DNA of 64,000 nt from Nocardia sp. alder85J (lineage in GTDB: Bacteria > Actinomycetota > Actinomycetes > Mycobacteriales > Mycobacteriaceae): NCBI RefSeq assembly GCF_020176955.2, contig NZ_JAIUCZ020000003.1, positions 1-64,000 of the forward strand. The letters run 5' to 3'. Shown here one piece after another: positions 20,401-29,903 of this stretch (within the stretch, counting starts at the first letter, position 1; each line of letters starts with the position of its first letter). The translations under genes were made by a program, and so were the position numbers. Under the pieces are notes generated by a model. That model was not told the origin of the DNA. It did no database searches and saw only the letters and a program-made list of their open reading frames with translations.

Positions 20401-21520
20401 CGCTCTTGGCGAACACGTCCCCGCCGGAGGCCACCAGTTGCAGGCCGCGCCGCGCGGCCAGCCCGGTCTCCGGCGCGGTGAGGTCGACCACGGTCACCGA
20501 ATCCAGCCCGGATTCGCTGATCAGCCGCTCGTTACCGCTGACGTAGCCGTCGTCGATGACGACCACCACGTGCACCCGGCCCTGCGTCGGCTGTGGATTG
20601 CGCATGAACCGGCCGCGTTCGAGCAGTTCGTCGGCGAGCGCGGTCTCCAGTTCGGCCAGCGACTGGTACATCATCCGCGCCGACCCCATACCGTCGCGCT
20701 GCGAGGAGTGCTGTAGGTGTGGCAGCCACTTCGCCCACGCCCAGGTCGGCCCGTCGGGATCCGCGCAGACCACCGCGATGGCGACGTGGTCCGGTCCGTG
20801 GAATGCGGTGAGCTCCATCAGCATCGCGCGCGCCAGCGTCTGCGCGTCCGCGGCCGGACCACCGATGTTGATGGCGGGAAAGGCGCGCAGCGAGACGGCG
20901 GTCGGCAGGTGGTGCACCACCGAATGGGTGCGGACGAACCGGCGCAGCGCCACCGTCGACACCGGTTCCAGATCCTCCAGCGGACCGGTCTCCGGCCGGG
21001 CCAGCTTGGTGGCCAGCCGGTGACTGCCCACCCCGACGCGCACATGCCCGAAATCGGGGTCGTTGGGGCGGCGCTCCCACATCCGCCGGGTGCCGACCAG
21101 CCCTTGCAGATCCGCGGGTTCGGCGTGACTCCAGACCAGCATCTCCAGCTGCTTGACCCCGGTGCGGCGCACGTCGCGGCGAATCTGGTCCAGGTAGCGG
21201 AAGTAGTCCTTGCGCTCCTCGTCCAGCTCCGAGGCGCTCTTACCGCCGCGGCCGTAGCCGGCCATCATGCCGACCATCGACATGACCATCATCATCGGGA
21301 ACATCATCATGTACGGGTTGGACAGCAGGCTGCGGCCCATCATGACGAACATCGCCATCATGCCCACCACGGCGACGACCATGACCACCGGCATGAGCTT
21401 CGTCAGCAGCGGGCCGGAGACCGGCCGCGGAATCTCCGGCGGCGGCGTCAATCCGACCTCGCCGCCCGGCGCCCGCGGCGGTGCGATGCGCGGACGGCGG
21501 ACGAAACCCTCGGTGGCCAT
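17492..21520 (-). CDS. eccC: Type VII secretion ATPase EccC
   Basis: EccC is the motor and substrate receptor of the ESX machine, held in the inner membrane. The 1342 residues contain two N-terminal membrane segments (about 40-60 and 68-88, methionine-rich), then three FtsK/SpoIIIE ATPase domains. Their Walker A lysines are K489 (GATGSGKS), K842 (GGPQSGKTTAV) and K1145 (DVESGKTTLL); Walker B of the first is PALFVIVDEFSEL. The length matches single-chain EccC proteins, not the split EccCa/EccCb of ESX-1. It follows mycP on the minus strand, 20 bases behind it. The third domain keeps its lysine, though its P-loop lacks one usual glycine. Confidence 0.97.
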   Translation of the reverse strand: MATEGFVRRPRIAPPRAPGGEVGLTPPPEIPRPVSGPLLTKLMPVVMVVAVVGMMAMFVMMGRSLLSNPYMMMFPMMMVMSMVGMMAGYGRGGKSASELDEERKDYFRYLDQIRRDVRRTGVKQLEMLVWSHAEPADLQGLVGTRRMWERRPNDPDFGHVRVGVGSHRLATKLARPETGPLEDLEPVSTVALRRFVRTHSVVHHLPTAVSLRAFPAINIGGPAADAQTLARAMLMELTAFHGPDHVAIAVVCADPDGPTWAWAKWLPHLQHSSQRDGMGSARMMYQSLAELETALADELLERGRFMRNPQPTQGRVHVVVVIDDGYVSGNERLISESGLDSVTVVDLTAPETGLAARRGLQLVASGGDVFAKSAAGVEKFATADAVTVAEAEAYARALARYRIATAAQIVSLGDNTTTSDPGLMALLKIPDAAGIDPAKVWRPRVGRERLRVPIGITPDGSPVEIDIKESAEYGMGPHGLCIGATGSGKSEFLRTLVLSLVTTHSPDQLNLVLVDFKGGATFLGLDPLPHVAAVITNLEEEIELVDRMRDALAGEMNRRQELLRSSGNFANVTDYEKARAAGVPLDPLPALFVIVDEFSELLSQKPDFADLFVMIGRLGRSLHVHLLLASQRLEENRMRGLDSHLSYRIGLRTFSANESRAVLGITDAYHLPAVPGSGYLKSDASDPLRFNATYVSGPYVAPRAGRQVAGRAVVEAPPRLFTAAPVELPAAPELPRLDPLDLPPAPADEGIPDTLLQVVVGQLVGHGRPAHEVWLPPLDDAPTVDMLLPDPDWRSPVNRHGRLWMPIGIIDKPYEQKRDVLTINLAGAQGHVAIVGGPQSGKTTAVRTIVMAAAATHSPEQVQFYCIDFGSGALSSLSGLPHVGSVARANDPDRIRRTIAEMTTLMRQRQERFSRWGIESVTDFRTRRYAALVAGGGRIAPDDPMAEDRFGDVFLVIDGWATIREEYEALESQVNALAGGGLSLGIHVILVARRWGEIRPVIKDQIGTRIELRLGDPSDSEMDRRTAALVPVGRPGRGLTPEKLHMLIALPRLDSDMELATLADGAAASRQALVELYPGLRAPEVRMLPHKVEREHVVAAVRARGLALGPTKIAVGLGESELQPLVLDFDADPHFMAFADVESGKTTLLRNIAMGVVENSSPEQARIILIDYRRTMLGVVPEQFLAGYSTGSQTCGNMIKEICVYLSRRAPGSDITPQQLRERSWWTGPEIYIIVDDYDMVVAAGGGINPLAPLVEYLPQARDIGLHFVLTRRIGGVSRALFDPVVGGMKNLSVDTLIGSGPRDEGKIIGDVRPEKLPPGRGILVSRTKGQEMVQIAYLPPL

Positions 21521-21540
21521 GGAACTGTCCCTCCCCGGTG

Positions 21541-22968
21541 TTACGAATCGAAATCTGGTAGCTCGTCGCCGATTCGCCTGCGCCGGTAGGGAATCGCGAT
21601 CAGCAGACCGATCCCCAGGGCGGCCAGGCAGCCGATGGTGCCGATCGTGGCGACGACGCGCGGCAGCCGGGGCGGGCCCGCGAGCTGCGCGGGCGGCGCG
21701 ACGGCGTGCGGCTGGTCGACCCCCGCGCTGGGCGGCTGATCCGGCAGCTGCGCGGTCAGCGCGGCCAGCGGATCGATCAGCCCGGCGCCGACCCGATCGT
21801 CACGTCCCGGACCGGGGGCGTGCGCGGTGCGGGTGATCCGGTCCATCACCTGCTGCGCGCTCAGCTCCGGGAATCGGGCGCGGATCAGCGCGGCCAGTCC
21901 GGAGACGTAGGGTGCGGCGAAACTGGTACCCGCGTACAGCTGCGGTTTGCCGTCGTTGTCCGGCAGCGCGTTGACCAGGCCGGTCGCCCCCGGTGTGTTG
22001 TCCAGCGAGATCACGCCCTCTCCGACCGCGGCGACACTGACCCACGGTCCGTGCAACGTGAACGACGACGGACTGCCGTCCTGGGCCACCGACGCCACCG
22101 ACAGCACATAGGGGCCGAACCAGGCCGGGCTGGCGATCGTCGCCACCCCGTCCCAGCCGGCGACGTCGTTCTGCTGTTTGCAACGCCCGTCCCCACCGGC
22201 GTTGCCGGCCGCCGCGACCACCACGGTGCCGCTGTCGTAGGCGTACTTGACGGCGGCCCCCAGCGCCCCGTCGGCGGTGTCGGACCCCGCCGGACTGCAC
22301 GCCACCTGCGAGATGTTGATCACCTTCGCGCCCATGTCGACCGCGCGCACCACGGCCGCGGCCATGGTCAGCACATTGCCGTAGCCGTCGTCGTCGACAG
22401 TGCCCGGCTGGCCGTTACCGCCGCGGTTCTTGGCCTGGAACGCGGTGCTGGACTGCCGGATGCTGAGAATGTCGGCGTCCGGCGCCACCCCGCTGAACGC
22501 ATCGTCGGGACCCGGCCGGGCCGCGATGATCCCGGCCACGAAGGTGCCGTGACCGTCACAGTCGGCCAGTCCGTCCCCGCCCGCCTGCACATAGTCGCCG
22601 CCCGGCTGCACCGGTGGCAGCCGCGGATGCGGGTTCACCCCGGTGTCGATGACCGCCACCTTCACCCCCGCGCCCCGGCTGAACTGCCAGGCCGCGGGCA
22701 GATTCAGCACCTGTTGCGCCACCACCGGATCCCGCGGCGCCGGCACCTGGAGAAAGGGCTTGGCGCACAACCGTTCCGGTTCGGTCGGATCGGGCGGACC
22801 GGGCCGGCCGCTGAGGGCCTGCGCGGCGCCGAGCGCCCCCGGATCGATCATCGGCGGCGCGACGGTCCGCACCGGGACGGGTGCGGCGATCGCCGGCACC
22901 TCCCCGGATACCAGCAGGGCCGGCGCGACGAGGCACAGCAGGCACGTCCACGCAGCCCGGGACCTCAT
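21541..22968 (-). CDS. mycP: Mycosin MycP, ESX subtilisin-like protease
   Basis: A 475-residue membrane-anchored serine protease of the ESX system. It has an N-terminal signal peptide (RAAWTCLLCLVAPALLVSG), the catalytic triad D108 (AVIDTGVN), H140 (DGHGTFVAG) and S349 (YAGTSFAAP), and a C-terminal membrane helix (~445-465) followed by arginines that keep the tail in the cytoplasm. Mycosins stabilise the secretion complex and can cleave substrates. The ATG overlaps the eccD stop (ATGA), which fixes the start; the frame is open much further upstream only as a shadow of eccD. Confidence 0.97.
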   Translation of the reverse strand: MRSRAAWTCLLCLVAPALLVSGEVPAIAAPVPVRTVAPPMIDPGALGAAQALSGRPGPPDPTEPERLCAKPFLQVPAPRDPVVAQQVLNLPAAWQFSRGAGVKVAVIDTGVNPHPRLPPVQPGGDYVQAGGDGLADCDGHGTFVAGIIAARPGPDDAFSGVAPDADILSIRQSSTAFQAKNRGGNGQPGTVDDDGYGNVLTMAAAVVRAVDMGAKVINISQVACSPAGSDTADGALGAAVKYAYDSGTVVVAAAGNAGGDGRCKQQNDVAGWDGVATIASPAWFGPYVLSVASVAQDGSPSSFTLHGPWVSVAAVGEGVISLDNTPGATGLVNALPDNDGKPQLYAGTSFAAPYVSGLAALIRARFPELSAQQVMDRITRTAHAPGPGRDDRVGAGLIDPLAALTAQLPDQPPSAGVDQPHAVAPPAQLAGPPRLPRVVATIGTIGCLAALGIGLLIAIPYRRRRIGDELPDFDS

Positions 22969-24440
22969 AGGTTCCGGGCCACCGTGTAGACGTCCATGAC
23001 CCACAGCACCAGCGGCACCACGAGCACGATGAGCAGATACTCGACGATCTCGTCGATCCGCCGCACCACCGGCGACACCTCGACGTGCGGGCCGATCACG
23101 CCGAATCCGATCACGGCCACCGTGAACACCAGCAGCAGCCCCACCGACACCGGCACCAGCCGCGAATCCTGGACCGCCAGCAGCACCGCGAGCGCGACGA
23201 GGAGCAGTGCGCCGCCGGAGATCAGCACCGCCGCCTGGGCCAGATCGGCGAAGGCCCGCCCGCGCAGGCACAGGATGATCGCGACCACCGCGGCCAGCGC
23301 CGCACCCTGCCAGTGGCTCGCGCCGAACCGGCCCACCGAGCCCAGCGCACCGAGCCCGGCCAGTACCGCGCAGCCGAACAGCATGCCGGTCTGGAAATGG
23401 TTGGCGGTGCGCGCCCGCTGCCCGAGCCCGGCCGCCGACGGCAGCACCGTGGCGCCGATCGCGCCGATACCCTCGATCGTGGGCCGCGGCTCGTGATCGG
23501 CGGGATCGATCGCGCCACCGGCGGTGGGCACCGGCGGCACCGGCAGCCGGGCCAGTCCGGCCGCCATCCGCGGCACCAGCGAGATCAGCAGCAGCGCCGC
23601 GACCACCAGACCGGCCGCGAGCTTCGGCAACGCCGGATCCCACACCATCGAGACCGCGGCCGCGATCGCGGTGCAGCTCACCACGGTGACCACGGCCGCG
23701 ATCACCGCGGGCCCCGCCCCGATCAGCCGATAGCCGATCACCGCCGACAGCAGCGCCGCCGCGGAACCGAGCAGCAGATGCGGACCGCCCAGCGCCTCGG
23801 GAACGAACAGCGCCGCACCCCCGAAGGCGGACAACAACATACACGCGGTGAGCACCGTCGCGGTCAGCTCGTCGCCGTAGCGGCGGGCCACGATCATCGC
23901 GGCCACCAGCGCCGCGACCGCGAAACCCACCAGCAGCGACGGCACGATCCAGCGATCACCGGCGGCGCGGGACGCGGCGGCCAGGCCGACGGTGGCCAGC
24001 ATCGCGACCACCGCCGCGACCAGGCCGGTCCAGCGCGCGGCCCCGGCGGACCAGCCGCGGAACTCCTCGGCCGTCAGGCGGGCCACCGCATCGATGACAT
24101 CGTCGAACAGCGCCGGCGATTCCTTCGCCGCCACCGGTCGCAACACCAGCAGTTCGCCGTCGTGCACATCGGCCTCGCCGAGCGTCTGCCCGGGCGCGAT
24201 CATGTTGCGTCCCAACCGCGCCAGCGTCCAGTGCTGGGGCCGGGACGGCACTCCTCCGTCCTCCTGATCGGGCAATCGAGGATTGCGCGATTCGATCAAT
24301 GCCACCAGGTCGCCGATGAAGGCGGCCACGGGCACGGTTGCCGGAAGCCCGACGTCGAGCTGGGTATCCCCCCCGATGACGGACACTCGGCACAATTCGG
24401 GTTCGGCGGCAGCACGTCCGCCGATCGACTGTGTCGTCAC
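22965..24440 (-). CDS. eccD: Type VII secretion membrane channel component EccD
   Basis: EccD dimers form the membrane vestibule of the ESX complex. Residues ~15-100 are the ubiquitin-like cytoplasmic domain (CRVSVIGGDTQLDVGLPATV, then LARLGRNMIAPGQTL), and the remaining ~350 residues form about eleven hydrophobic helices. I chose the GTG at 24440 (491 aa) because it gives the usual family start. The first gene of the eccD-mycP-eccC operon; it is divergent from eccA. Confidence 0.95.
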   Translation of the reverse strand: MTTQSIGGRAAAEPELCRVSVIGGDTQLDVGLPATVPVAAFIGDLVALIESRNPRLPDQEDGGVPSRPQHWTLARLGRNMIAPGQTLGEADVHDGELLVLRPVAAKESPALFDDVIDAVARLTAEEFRGWSAGAARWTGLVAAVVAMLATVGLAAASRAAGDRWIVPSLLVGFAVAALVAAMIVARRYGDELTATVLTACMLLSAFGGAALFVPEALGGPHLLLGSAAALLSAVIGYRLIGAGPAVIAAVVTVVSCTAIAAAVSMVWDPALPKLAAGLVVAALLLISLVPRMAAGLARLPVPPVPTAGGAIDPADHEPRPTIEGIGAIGATVLPSAAGLGQRARTANHFQTGMLFGCAVLAGLGALGSVGRFGASHWQGAALAAVVAIILCLRGRAFADLAQAAVLISGGALLLVALAVLLAVQDSRLVPVSVGLLLVFTVAVIGFGVIGPHVEVSPVVRRIDEIVEYLLIVLVVPLVLWVMDVYTVARNL

Positions 24441-24592
24441 GTGTCGATCTACTCCTGTGCAGTGTCGGTTGCCCACGAGGGGCCGTCGTCCATAATGTAT
24501 CGGAGAGCCGGTTTCGGCGCGACGGAACGATCCGGGGTGGGAATCATGGGCCAAACCGTAAGTAGAATAGACGAATTCGGGGTTCCGCGAAC
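24441..24592. promoter_or_regulatory. Divergent promoter region between eccD and eccA
   Basis: This 152-base gap separates two divergent ESX operons. TAGAAT at 24563-24568 is a plausible -10 box for eccA. An AT-rich island at 24490-24500 (read in reverse, TACATTATGG) may serve eccD. No clear -35 boxes are seen. Confidence 0.4.
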
Positions 24593-26416
24593 ATGACCGA
24601 CATTCGCCAGGCACAGCGTGCTTTCGATGCCGGCGTGCTGTCCCTGGGATTGAGCATCGACGGCCAGGAATCGACCCGTGATCCGGAGTACGCGAAGCTC
24701 GCCTTCGCCCGTGCGACGGAATGGGATCCGACGATGTGCGATGCGTGGCTCGGCCGGGCCGCGGCGGGCGAGGTCACCCCGGATGTCCTGTACAACCTCT
24801 ACAAGACGAGCACCGTCAGCCTGCGTCGTGAGCAGCGGCGCCTCGGCCTGGCGGCCCGGGTCTTCGGCGGCCGCTTCCTGCCCGGCCTCTACATCGACTA
24901 TCCCCTGGCGAGTTTCACCGAGATCTGGCTCGCCTATGCGGCGCATATGATTTCGGCGCGCGACTTCACCGAGGCCGAGCGGATACTCGACGAACTCGCG
25001 GTGCGGCGCCGCGAACGCGCCAACGACCCCGATCGCGAAATCGACGATCGCATCGCGGCATACGTGCGCGGCGTACTGCATTACACCACCCAGCGCTGGC
25101 CCGATGTGATGACCGTGCTGGCCGGTTCGGCGCAGTGGGAGGACCCGTATCTCGCAACCGGCGCACACGTCATGGTCGGCACCGCCTGTGCGCAACTGGG
25201 CCTGTTCGGCGAGGCGATCCGGCGGATGGAACAGGCCGAGGCCGGGCCGATTCCGGCCGCGCGCACCGCGGCCATGTTCTGCCGCGGGCTGTGCCTGCGC
25301 GAGACCGGCCACGCCGACGAGGCGCAGGCGCTGTTCGAGCAGGTGTATTCGCAGTCACCGGATTTCGCCGAGAACGCCGAGGCCATGCGGGACCGCACCT
25401 ACCGCATCACCGTCACCGGCAAGGAGGTCATCGACGCCCGCACCGACCGCTGGGACCCGGCGTCGGCGCCCTCGCTGGCGGAGAAGGAACAGGCCGACGC
25501 GCAGGACCGCGCGAAGAAGATCCTCGCCGAGGCCCGCGCCGAACTCGAGCGGCAGATCGGCCTCACCGCCGTGAAAACCCAGGTGGCCAAGTTGCAGTCG
25601 AGTGCGCAGCTGGCGAAGATCCGCGCCGGGAAGGGCCTGGCCAGCGCCGCCCGCGGCCAGCATCTGGCCTTCACCGGCCCGCCCGGCACCGGCAAGACCA
25701 CCATCGCCCGGGTGGTCGCGAAGATCTACTGCGGCCTCGGAATCATCAAGACCGACAAGGTGATCGAGACCAAGCGTTCCGACTTCGTGGGTGAGCACCT
25801 GGGTTCCACCGCCATCAAGAGCGACAAGCTGATCGACTCCGCCCTCGACGGCGTGCTGTTCATCGACGAGGCGTACACGCTGATCCAGCAGGGGCTTTCC
25901 GGCGGTGACGCGTTCGGCCGGGAAGCGGTGGACACCCTGCTGGCCCGCATGGAGAACGACCGCGACCGGCTGGTCGTCATCATCGCCGGCTACGACGGCG
26001 AGATCGACCGCCTGCTGGCCGCCAACGACGGCCTGGCCTCCCGCTTCGCCAAGCGCTTGCAGTTCCCCTCCTACACCGCCGCCGAACTCGGCCGCATCGG
26101 CGAGGTCATCGCGGCCGCGCGCGATTCGGAATTGTCCGAGGGCGCACTGGAACTGCTGATCGCGGCCTGCGATCGGCTGTACACCCTGGAGAGCACCGAC
26201 CAGAACGGCCAGCCGCGCCGCGGGGTCGACCTCGCCGGCAACGGCCGCTTCATCCGCAACATCGTCGAGGCGGCGGAGGAGGAGCGCGAATTCCGGCTCG
26301 CCAACGACGATTCCCTGGATCTGAGCGCCGCGGACGCCTCCGTGCTCATGCGTATCGAAGCGCCGGACATGCGGACCGCGCTCGACAACGTGCTCGCCTC
26401 GCTCGGTCTCGCTTGA
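24593..26416 (+). CDS. eccA: ESX AAA+ ATPase EccA
   Basis: EccA is the cytoplasmic AAA+ ATPase of ESX systems; it is thought to separate substrates from their EspG chaperones. Of the 607 residues, ~1-280 are a TPR-like helical domain and ~315-600 the CbxX/CfqX-type AAA+ domain with Walker A GPPGTGKTT (K368) and Walker B VLFIDEAYTL near residue 423. Length is normal. It is followed 31 bases later by eccE on the same strand. EccA is missing from the minimal mycobacterial ESX-4, so its presence beside the truA-rplQ region is of note. Confidence 0.97.
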   Translation: MTDIRQAQRAFDAGVLSLGLSIDGQESTRDPEYAKLAFARATEWDPTMCDAWLGRAAAGEVTPDVLYNLYKTSTVSLRREQRRLGLAARVFGGRFLPGLYIDYPLASFTEIWLAYAAHMISARDFTEAERILDELAVRRRERANDPDREIDDRIAAYVRGVLHYTTQRWPDVMTVLAGSAQWEDPYLATGAHVMVGTACAQLGLFGEAIRRMEQAEAGPIPAARTAAMFCRGLCLRETGHADEAQALFEQVYSQSPDFAENAEAMRDRTYRITVTGKEVIDARTDRWDPASAPSLAEKEQADAQDRAKKILAEARAELERQIGLTAVKTQVAKLQSSAQLAKIRAGKGLASAARGQHLAFTGPPGTGKTTIARVVAKIYCGLGIIKTDKVIETKRSDFVGEHLGSTAIKSDKLIDSALDGVLFIDEAYTLIQQGLSGGDAFGREAVDTLLARMENDRDRLVVIIAGYDGEIDRLLAANDGLASRFAKRLQFPSYTAAELGRIGEVIAAARDSELSEGALELLIAACDRLYTLESTDQNGQPRRGVDLAGNGRFIRNIVEAAEEEREFRLANDDSLDLSAADASVLMRIEAPDMRTALDNVLASLGLA

Positions 26417-26447
26417 GCCCGGCCCGCCTCCGGCAGGACATCACCTC

Positions 26448-28202
26448 GTGACCACATCCACGACCACGTCGCCGCCCCGGCACGTCGCCGCACCCGCGGC
26501 ACCCGCGGCGGCCCTGCGCTCCGACGACCCCTGGCTGTTCCGGTATCTGCCACTGCGCCTGATCATTCCGGTCGCCCTGGTGGCGATCGCCGCCTCCCTG
26601 GTGACCGTCGCCCTGCACGTCGTCTGGTGGGCCATCGTGGCGGCCGCGGGGGTACCCGCGCTCGTCGGCGTGCTGATCGGGCAGCGCCTGGGCCGCTGGA
26701 CGGCGTTCCGCTGGCGGCAGATGCGCCACCGCGACGCCGCGGAGCCGACCCTCGTCGACGCCCCGCTGCCCGAGGGCGGCAGCTACGGATTGCAGTGGGA
26801 CGGCACCTCACTGACCACCATGCTGCGCATCGATCCGCCGCCGGACACGCTGACCATGCTGCGTCGCGGCTCGCTGAGCACCGATCAGGTACTGCCGCTG
26901 ACCGAGATCGCGGGCTGCCTGCTGCAATTCGACATCGCACTGGACTCGATCGACGTCGTCAGCACCGGAACCCGCACGGCCAGCAACGATGCCGTGCTGT
27001 CCGGCTACGCGGCCACCGTCGTCCCGCTGGCCCGGATGTACGACGAGATCCTCGGCCCGCTGCCCGCGATCGCGCACCGCACGGTCTGGGTGGTGCTGCG
27101 GCTCAACCCCCTTGCCAATGCCAAGGCCGTCGGCAACCGCGGCGGCGGTTCGGAGGGCGCGCTGCGCACCGCGACCGCCGCCACCCGCCGCGTCGCCAAC
27201 CGCCTGGCCGCCCGCGGCATCACCGCCTCGGTGCTCACCGCCAGCGAGATGAACAGCGCGCTGCGGGAATTGACCCGCGGCATCCCGGTCGACGAGTACA
27301 CCGAAACCGCGAAGTCGCTGGAGTTCAACGGCGTCCACCTGGTCAACTACCGCATCGACAGCGAACTGATCAATGCCCGCGGCCTGGCCCGGGTGTGGGC
27401 CGTGCCCAGTCTGGCGACGACCGTGGCCGTGCGGCTGCGTCCGGTCGACCCCACCAGCCGCGAATCGGCGGACACCACAATCGAGGTGGACGCCCGGGTG
27501 CGCTACGACCTGCCGAGCGTCCCGGACCAGCCGCCGATCGAGGGCCTGCGCGAACTGCCCCGGCGGCAGTCGTGGGCGCTGCTGGACAGCCTGCCGCTGG
27601 GCGTGCGCCCGGCGAGCGTGCCCGGCTATCGCGGCCCGCTGGCGGCGCTGGAGGGCTTCGCGGTGCCCACCTCCGGCTGCGGCCAGCTCATCGGCGCCGA
27701 CGAGACCGGCCGCGGAATCGCGGTGCCGGTCATCGGATCCGGCTCGCGGCGCATCGACATCGTCGGCAGCCTGATGCTCGCGCAGCAGGTGATCCTGCGG
27801 GCCATCGCGCTGGGCGCGGCCGCGGTCGTGTACACCAACCGCCCCGGCGCCTGGCAGACGATCATCGCGGGCGTCGGCAACCAGCACGCGCTGTCGCTGG
27901 CCTCCTCGGTGACACAGAGCCTGCGGCACAACACCGTTCCCGGCGGGCGGTTCCCGCTGCCCGCCGCGACCCTGGTGGTCTTCGACGGCGTCACCGCCGC
28001 CGCCCCACCCGGCTCGGCGACGATCCTGACGCTGTACCCGGGTGTCGGACCGCAGTGGCAGCCGAACGCCGACGTCACCATCCTGCAACACCGCAGCCCC
28101 ACCAACATGATCACGGTGATCACCCCGTCGGCCACCGCCACCGCGCAGTTGGTGACCACGCCGACGGAACAGCGCTACTTCGCGACCGCCGGACGGCGCT
28201 GA
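26448..28202 (+). CDS. eccE: Type VII secretion membrane protein EccE
   Basis: A 584-residue ESX core membrane component with a GTG start. Two adjacent N-terminal membrane helices lie at about 38-60 and 62-82 (LIIPVALVAIAASLVTVALH, then VVWWAIVAAAGVPALVGVLI). They are followed by the soluble EccE domain, which contains SLTTMLRIDPPPDTLTML and ARGITASVLTASEMNSALRE. EccE sits at the rim of the secretion complex. It forms an eccA-eccE unit transcribed toward, and convergent with, eccB. Confidence 0.92.
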   Translation: MTTSTTTSPPRHVAAPAAPAAALRSDDPWLFRYLPLRLIIPVALVAIAASLVTVALHVVWWAIVAAAGVPALVGVLIGQRLGRWTAFRWRQMRHRDAAEPTLVDAPLPEGGSYGLQWDGTSLTTMLRIDPPPDTLTMLRRGSLSTDQVLPLTEIAGCLLQFDIALDSIDVVSTGTRTASNDAVLSGYAATVVPLARMYDEILGPLPAIAHRTVWVVLRLNPLANAKAVGNRGGGSEGALRTATAATRRVANRLAARGITASVLTASEMNSALRELTRGIPVDEYTETAKSLEFNGVHLVNYRIDSELINARGLARVWAVPSLATTVAVRLRPVDPTSRESADTTIEVDARVRYDLPSVPDQPPIEGLRELPRRQSWALLDSLPLGVRPASVPGYRGPLAALEGFAVPTSGCGQLIGADETGRGIAVPVIGSGSRRIDIVGSLMLAQQVILRAIALGAAAVVYTNRPGAWQTIIAGVGNQHALSLASSVTQSLRHNTVPGGRFPLPAATLVVFDGVTAAAPPGSATILTLYPGVGPQWQPNADVTILQHRSPTNMITVITPSATATAQLVTTPTEQRYFATAGRR

Positions 28203-28225
28203 AGGCCGCGCATCGACAAGCGCGG

Positions 28226-28253
28226 CGGGCCGGTACCTTTCGGCGCCGGCCCG
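28226..28253. terminator. Bidirectional hairpin between eccE and eccB
   Basis: A perfect eight-base inverted repeat (CGGGCCGG and CCGGCCCG) around a 12-base loop lies 24 bases after the eccE stop and ~100 bases after the convergent eccB stop. No T-run is present, which is common for actinobacterial terminators. Confidence 0.55.
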
Positions 28254-28351
28254 TCGACCGGTCCTGCCGGACTTCGCCCCGATACCCGTCGCGGTCACCA
28301 TGCGACATCATTCACACTGCGGCACAGCATCATTCGTGCCGCCGCGGCAAC

Positions 28352-29866
28352 TCAGTGCTTGTCGTACAGCAGCACGTCGCGGCTGACCAGCGCGCTCTGC
28401 TTGTCCAGGATCGGCCCCGGCACCAACTCGCTCACGATCGCCCACGGCGCCAGCCGCGGCGTCCGGCCCAGACCGAGCACCTCGGCGGTGGCGATATCCG
28501 GAAGGCCATACCGAATCCCGTTGTCGGACACATAGAACAGCCCGTCACGACGCGCACTGCCCGCCTCGGTGCCGGTGACCTGGACCAGTTCCCCGGTGGC
28601 CGGCGGCACGTACACGCTGTCGGCGCGACTGCCACCCCCGTTGCCGGACGCCAGATCCATCGGAATCGCCGAATCCGGCAGCGGCAACCGGGTTCCGGTC
28701 AACAGGGTCACACCCGCGCGATCCGCCGGCCCCTCCGCGGCATCCTTGCGGCCCGGCGCGGTGCCGGGATCCTTCGACCAGGCCATACACGCGACCGGCG
28801 CGTCCTCGATGCGCACGATCTTCGGCATGGCGGCGGGGAATTCGTCGACGGGCAGATCCCCCCTGGCGATCCGCATCCCGTCGAGCACATCCGGTGGCAG
28901 CTGCGGGATATCGCTCATCCCGTGCGAGTCGGCATTACGAAGGAGCTGTGCGGTGAACGCCGAAATGCTCTGCACCCCATCGTCGAGCACGACGTAGAGA
29001 TCCGACTTCCCCGCATCGGCGGTGCCGGCGACCCGGATGACCGTCCCGACCCGCATATTGTTCAGCCGCCCCGGCCCGGGTTCGTCGGCATGCGGAACGA
29101 CCGGCGGCGTCAGCATCGGCACCTCGGCCGCGACACCGAGCAGCCCGAGCGAGATCGGCCGGGCCGGCTGCGCCCCCAGGTTCAGGGTCCGCGCGACCAC
29201 CGAACTCTGCGTATCCACCTGCGCGCGTTTACCGTCGTAGATCAGATAGGTCTTGTCCCCGCTGCGCACCAGCAGCGCCGCATCCGGATCCGCGGCCTGC
29301 ACCCGCGAACCGAGCGCGAGCTTCCCCACGATGGCGGTGGTCTTCACGCCACCGGCGGGCGCCGCGGCGCCGGCCGTCCGCACCGAATCACACAACGTCC
29401 AATTCGAATGATCACCCTGACCCGAACCCAGCAGCGCCGCGGGCGCCCCCGGGATACCGAGCAACGGACCACGCGGCACGGTGTTGAGCTTGGCGTCCTT
29501 CACCGATTTCGGGGTCTCGTTGCTGCCGGTGATCAGCCGCGCCGAGGCCAGATTCAGCACCGGATGCAACGTCATCTTCGTCGCGTCGTTCTGGTCCCGA
29601 TCCACGATGTACAAGGCGCCACTGTCCTTGCCCATCACGATCTTCGCCTTGTCCCCGATCGTGCCCTGGGGATGGATGAACGCCAGAATCGAGCACCCGG
29701 CCACCAGCAACAGGGCCAGTACGGCACCGACGATCAACGACCGCAACTGCGACCGCATCGGATCGTGCAGCATCCGGATGTCCCGGCGCACCATCGCATG
29801 GTCCAAGCGCCGCAACAGGAAACGATATCCGTTGACCTGGGCGCGGGTGCTCAGTTGGGCCGGCAT
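28352..29866 (-). CDS. eccB: Type VII secretion protein EccB
   Basis: EccB is an ESX core component with one membrane helix and a large periplasmic domain. The family start MPAQLSTRAQVNGYRFLLRR is followed by RRDIRMLHDPMRSQL, then a single membrane helix (~40-63, SLIVGAVLALLLVAGCSIL) and an extracytoplasmic domain of about 440 residues. Length 504 is typical. It lies downstream of the two WXG100 genes, separated from them by a strong hairpin. Confidence 0.97.
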   Translation of the reverse strand: MPAQLSTRAQVNGYRFLLRRLDHAMVRRDIRMLHDPMRSQLRSLIVGAVLALLLVAGCSILAFIHPQGTIGDKAKIVMGKDSGALYIVDRDQNDATKMTLHPVLNLASARLITGSNETPKSVKDAKLNTVPRGPLLGIPGAPAALLGSGQGDHSNWTLCDSVRTAGAAAPAGGVKTTAIVGKLALGSRVQAADPDAALLVRSGDKTYLIYDGKRAQVDTQSSVVARTLNLGAQPARPISLGLLGVAAEVPMLTPPVVPHADEPGPGRLNNMRVGTVIRVAGTADAGKSDLYVVLDDGVQSISAFTAQLLRNADSHGMSDIPQLPPDVLDGMRIARGDLPVDEFPAAMPKIVRIEDAPVACMAWSKDPGTAPGRKDAAEGPADRAGVTLLTGTRLPLPDSAIPMDLASGNGGGSRADSVYVPPATGELVQVTGTEAGSARRDGLFYVSDNGIRYGLPDIATAEVLGLGRTPRLAPWAIVSELVPGPILDKQSALVSRDVLLYDKH

Positions 29867-29903
29867 GGGACCTCCGTCACTGTGTCAAGGGCCGGGCACA
29901 GTC

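Noticed and set aside
17267..20716. An 1149-codon plus-strand frame opposite eccC
   Set aside because: Antisense shadow of eccC; composition is Arg/His/Gln/Asp-rich and no domain is visible.
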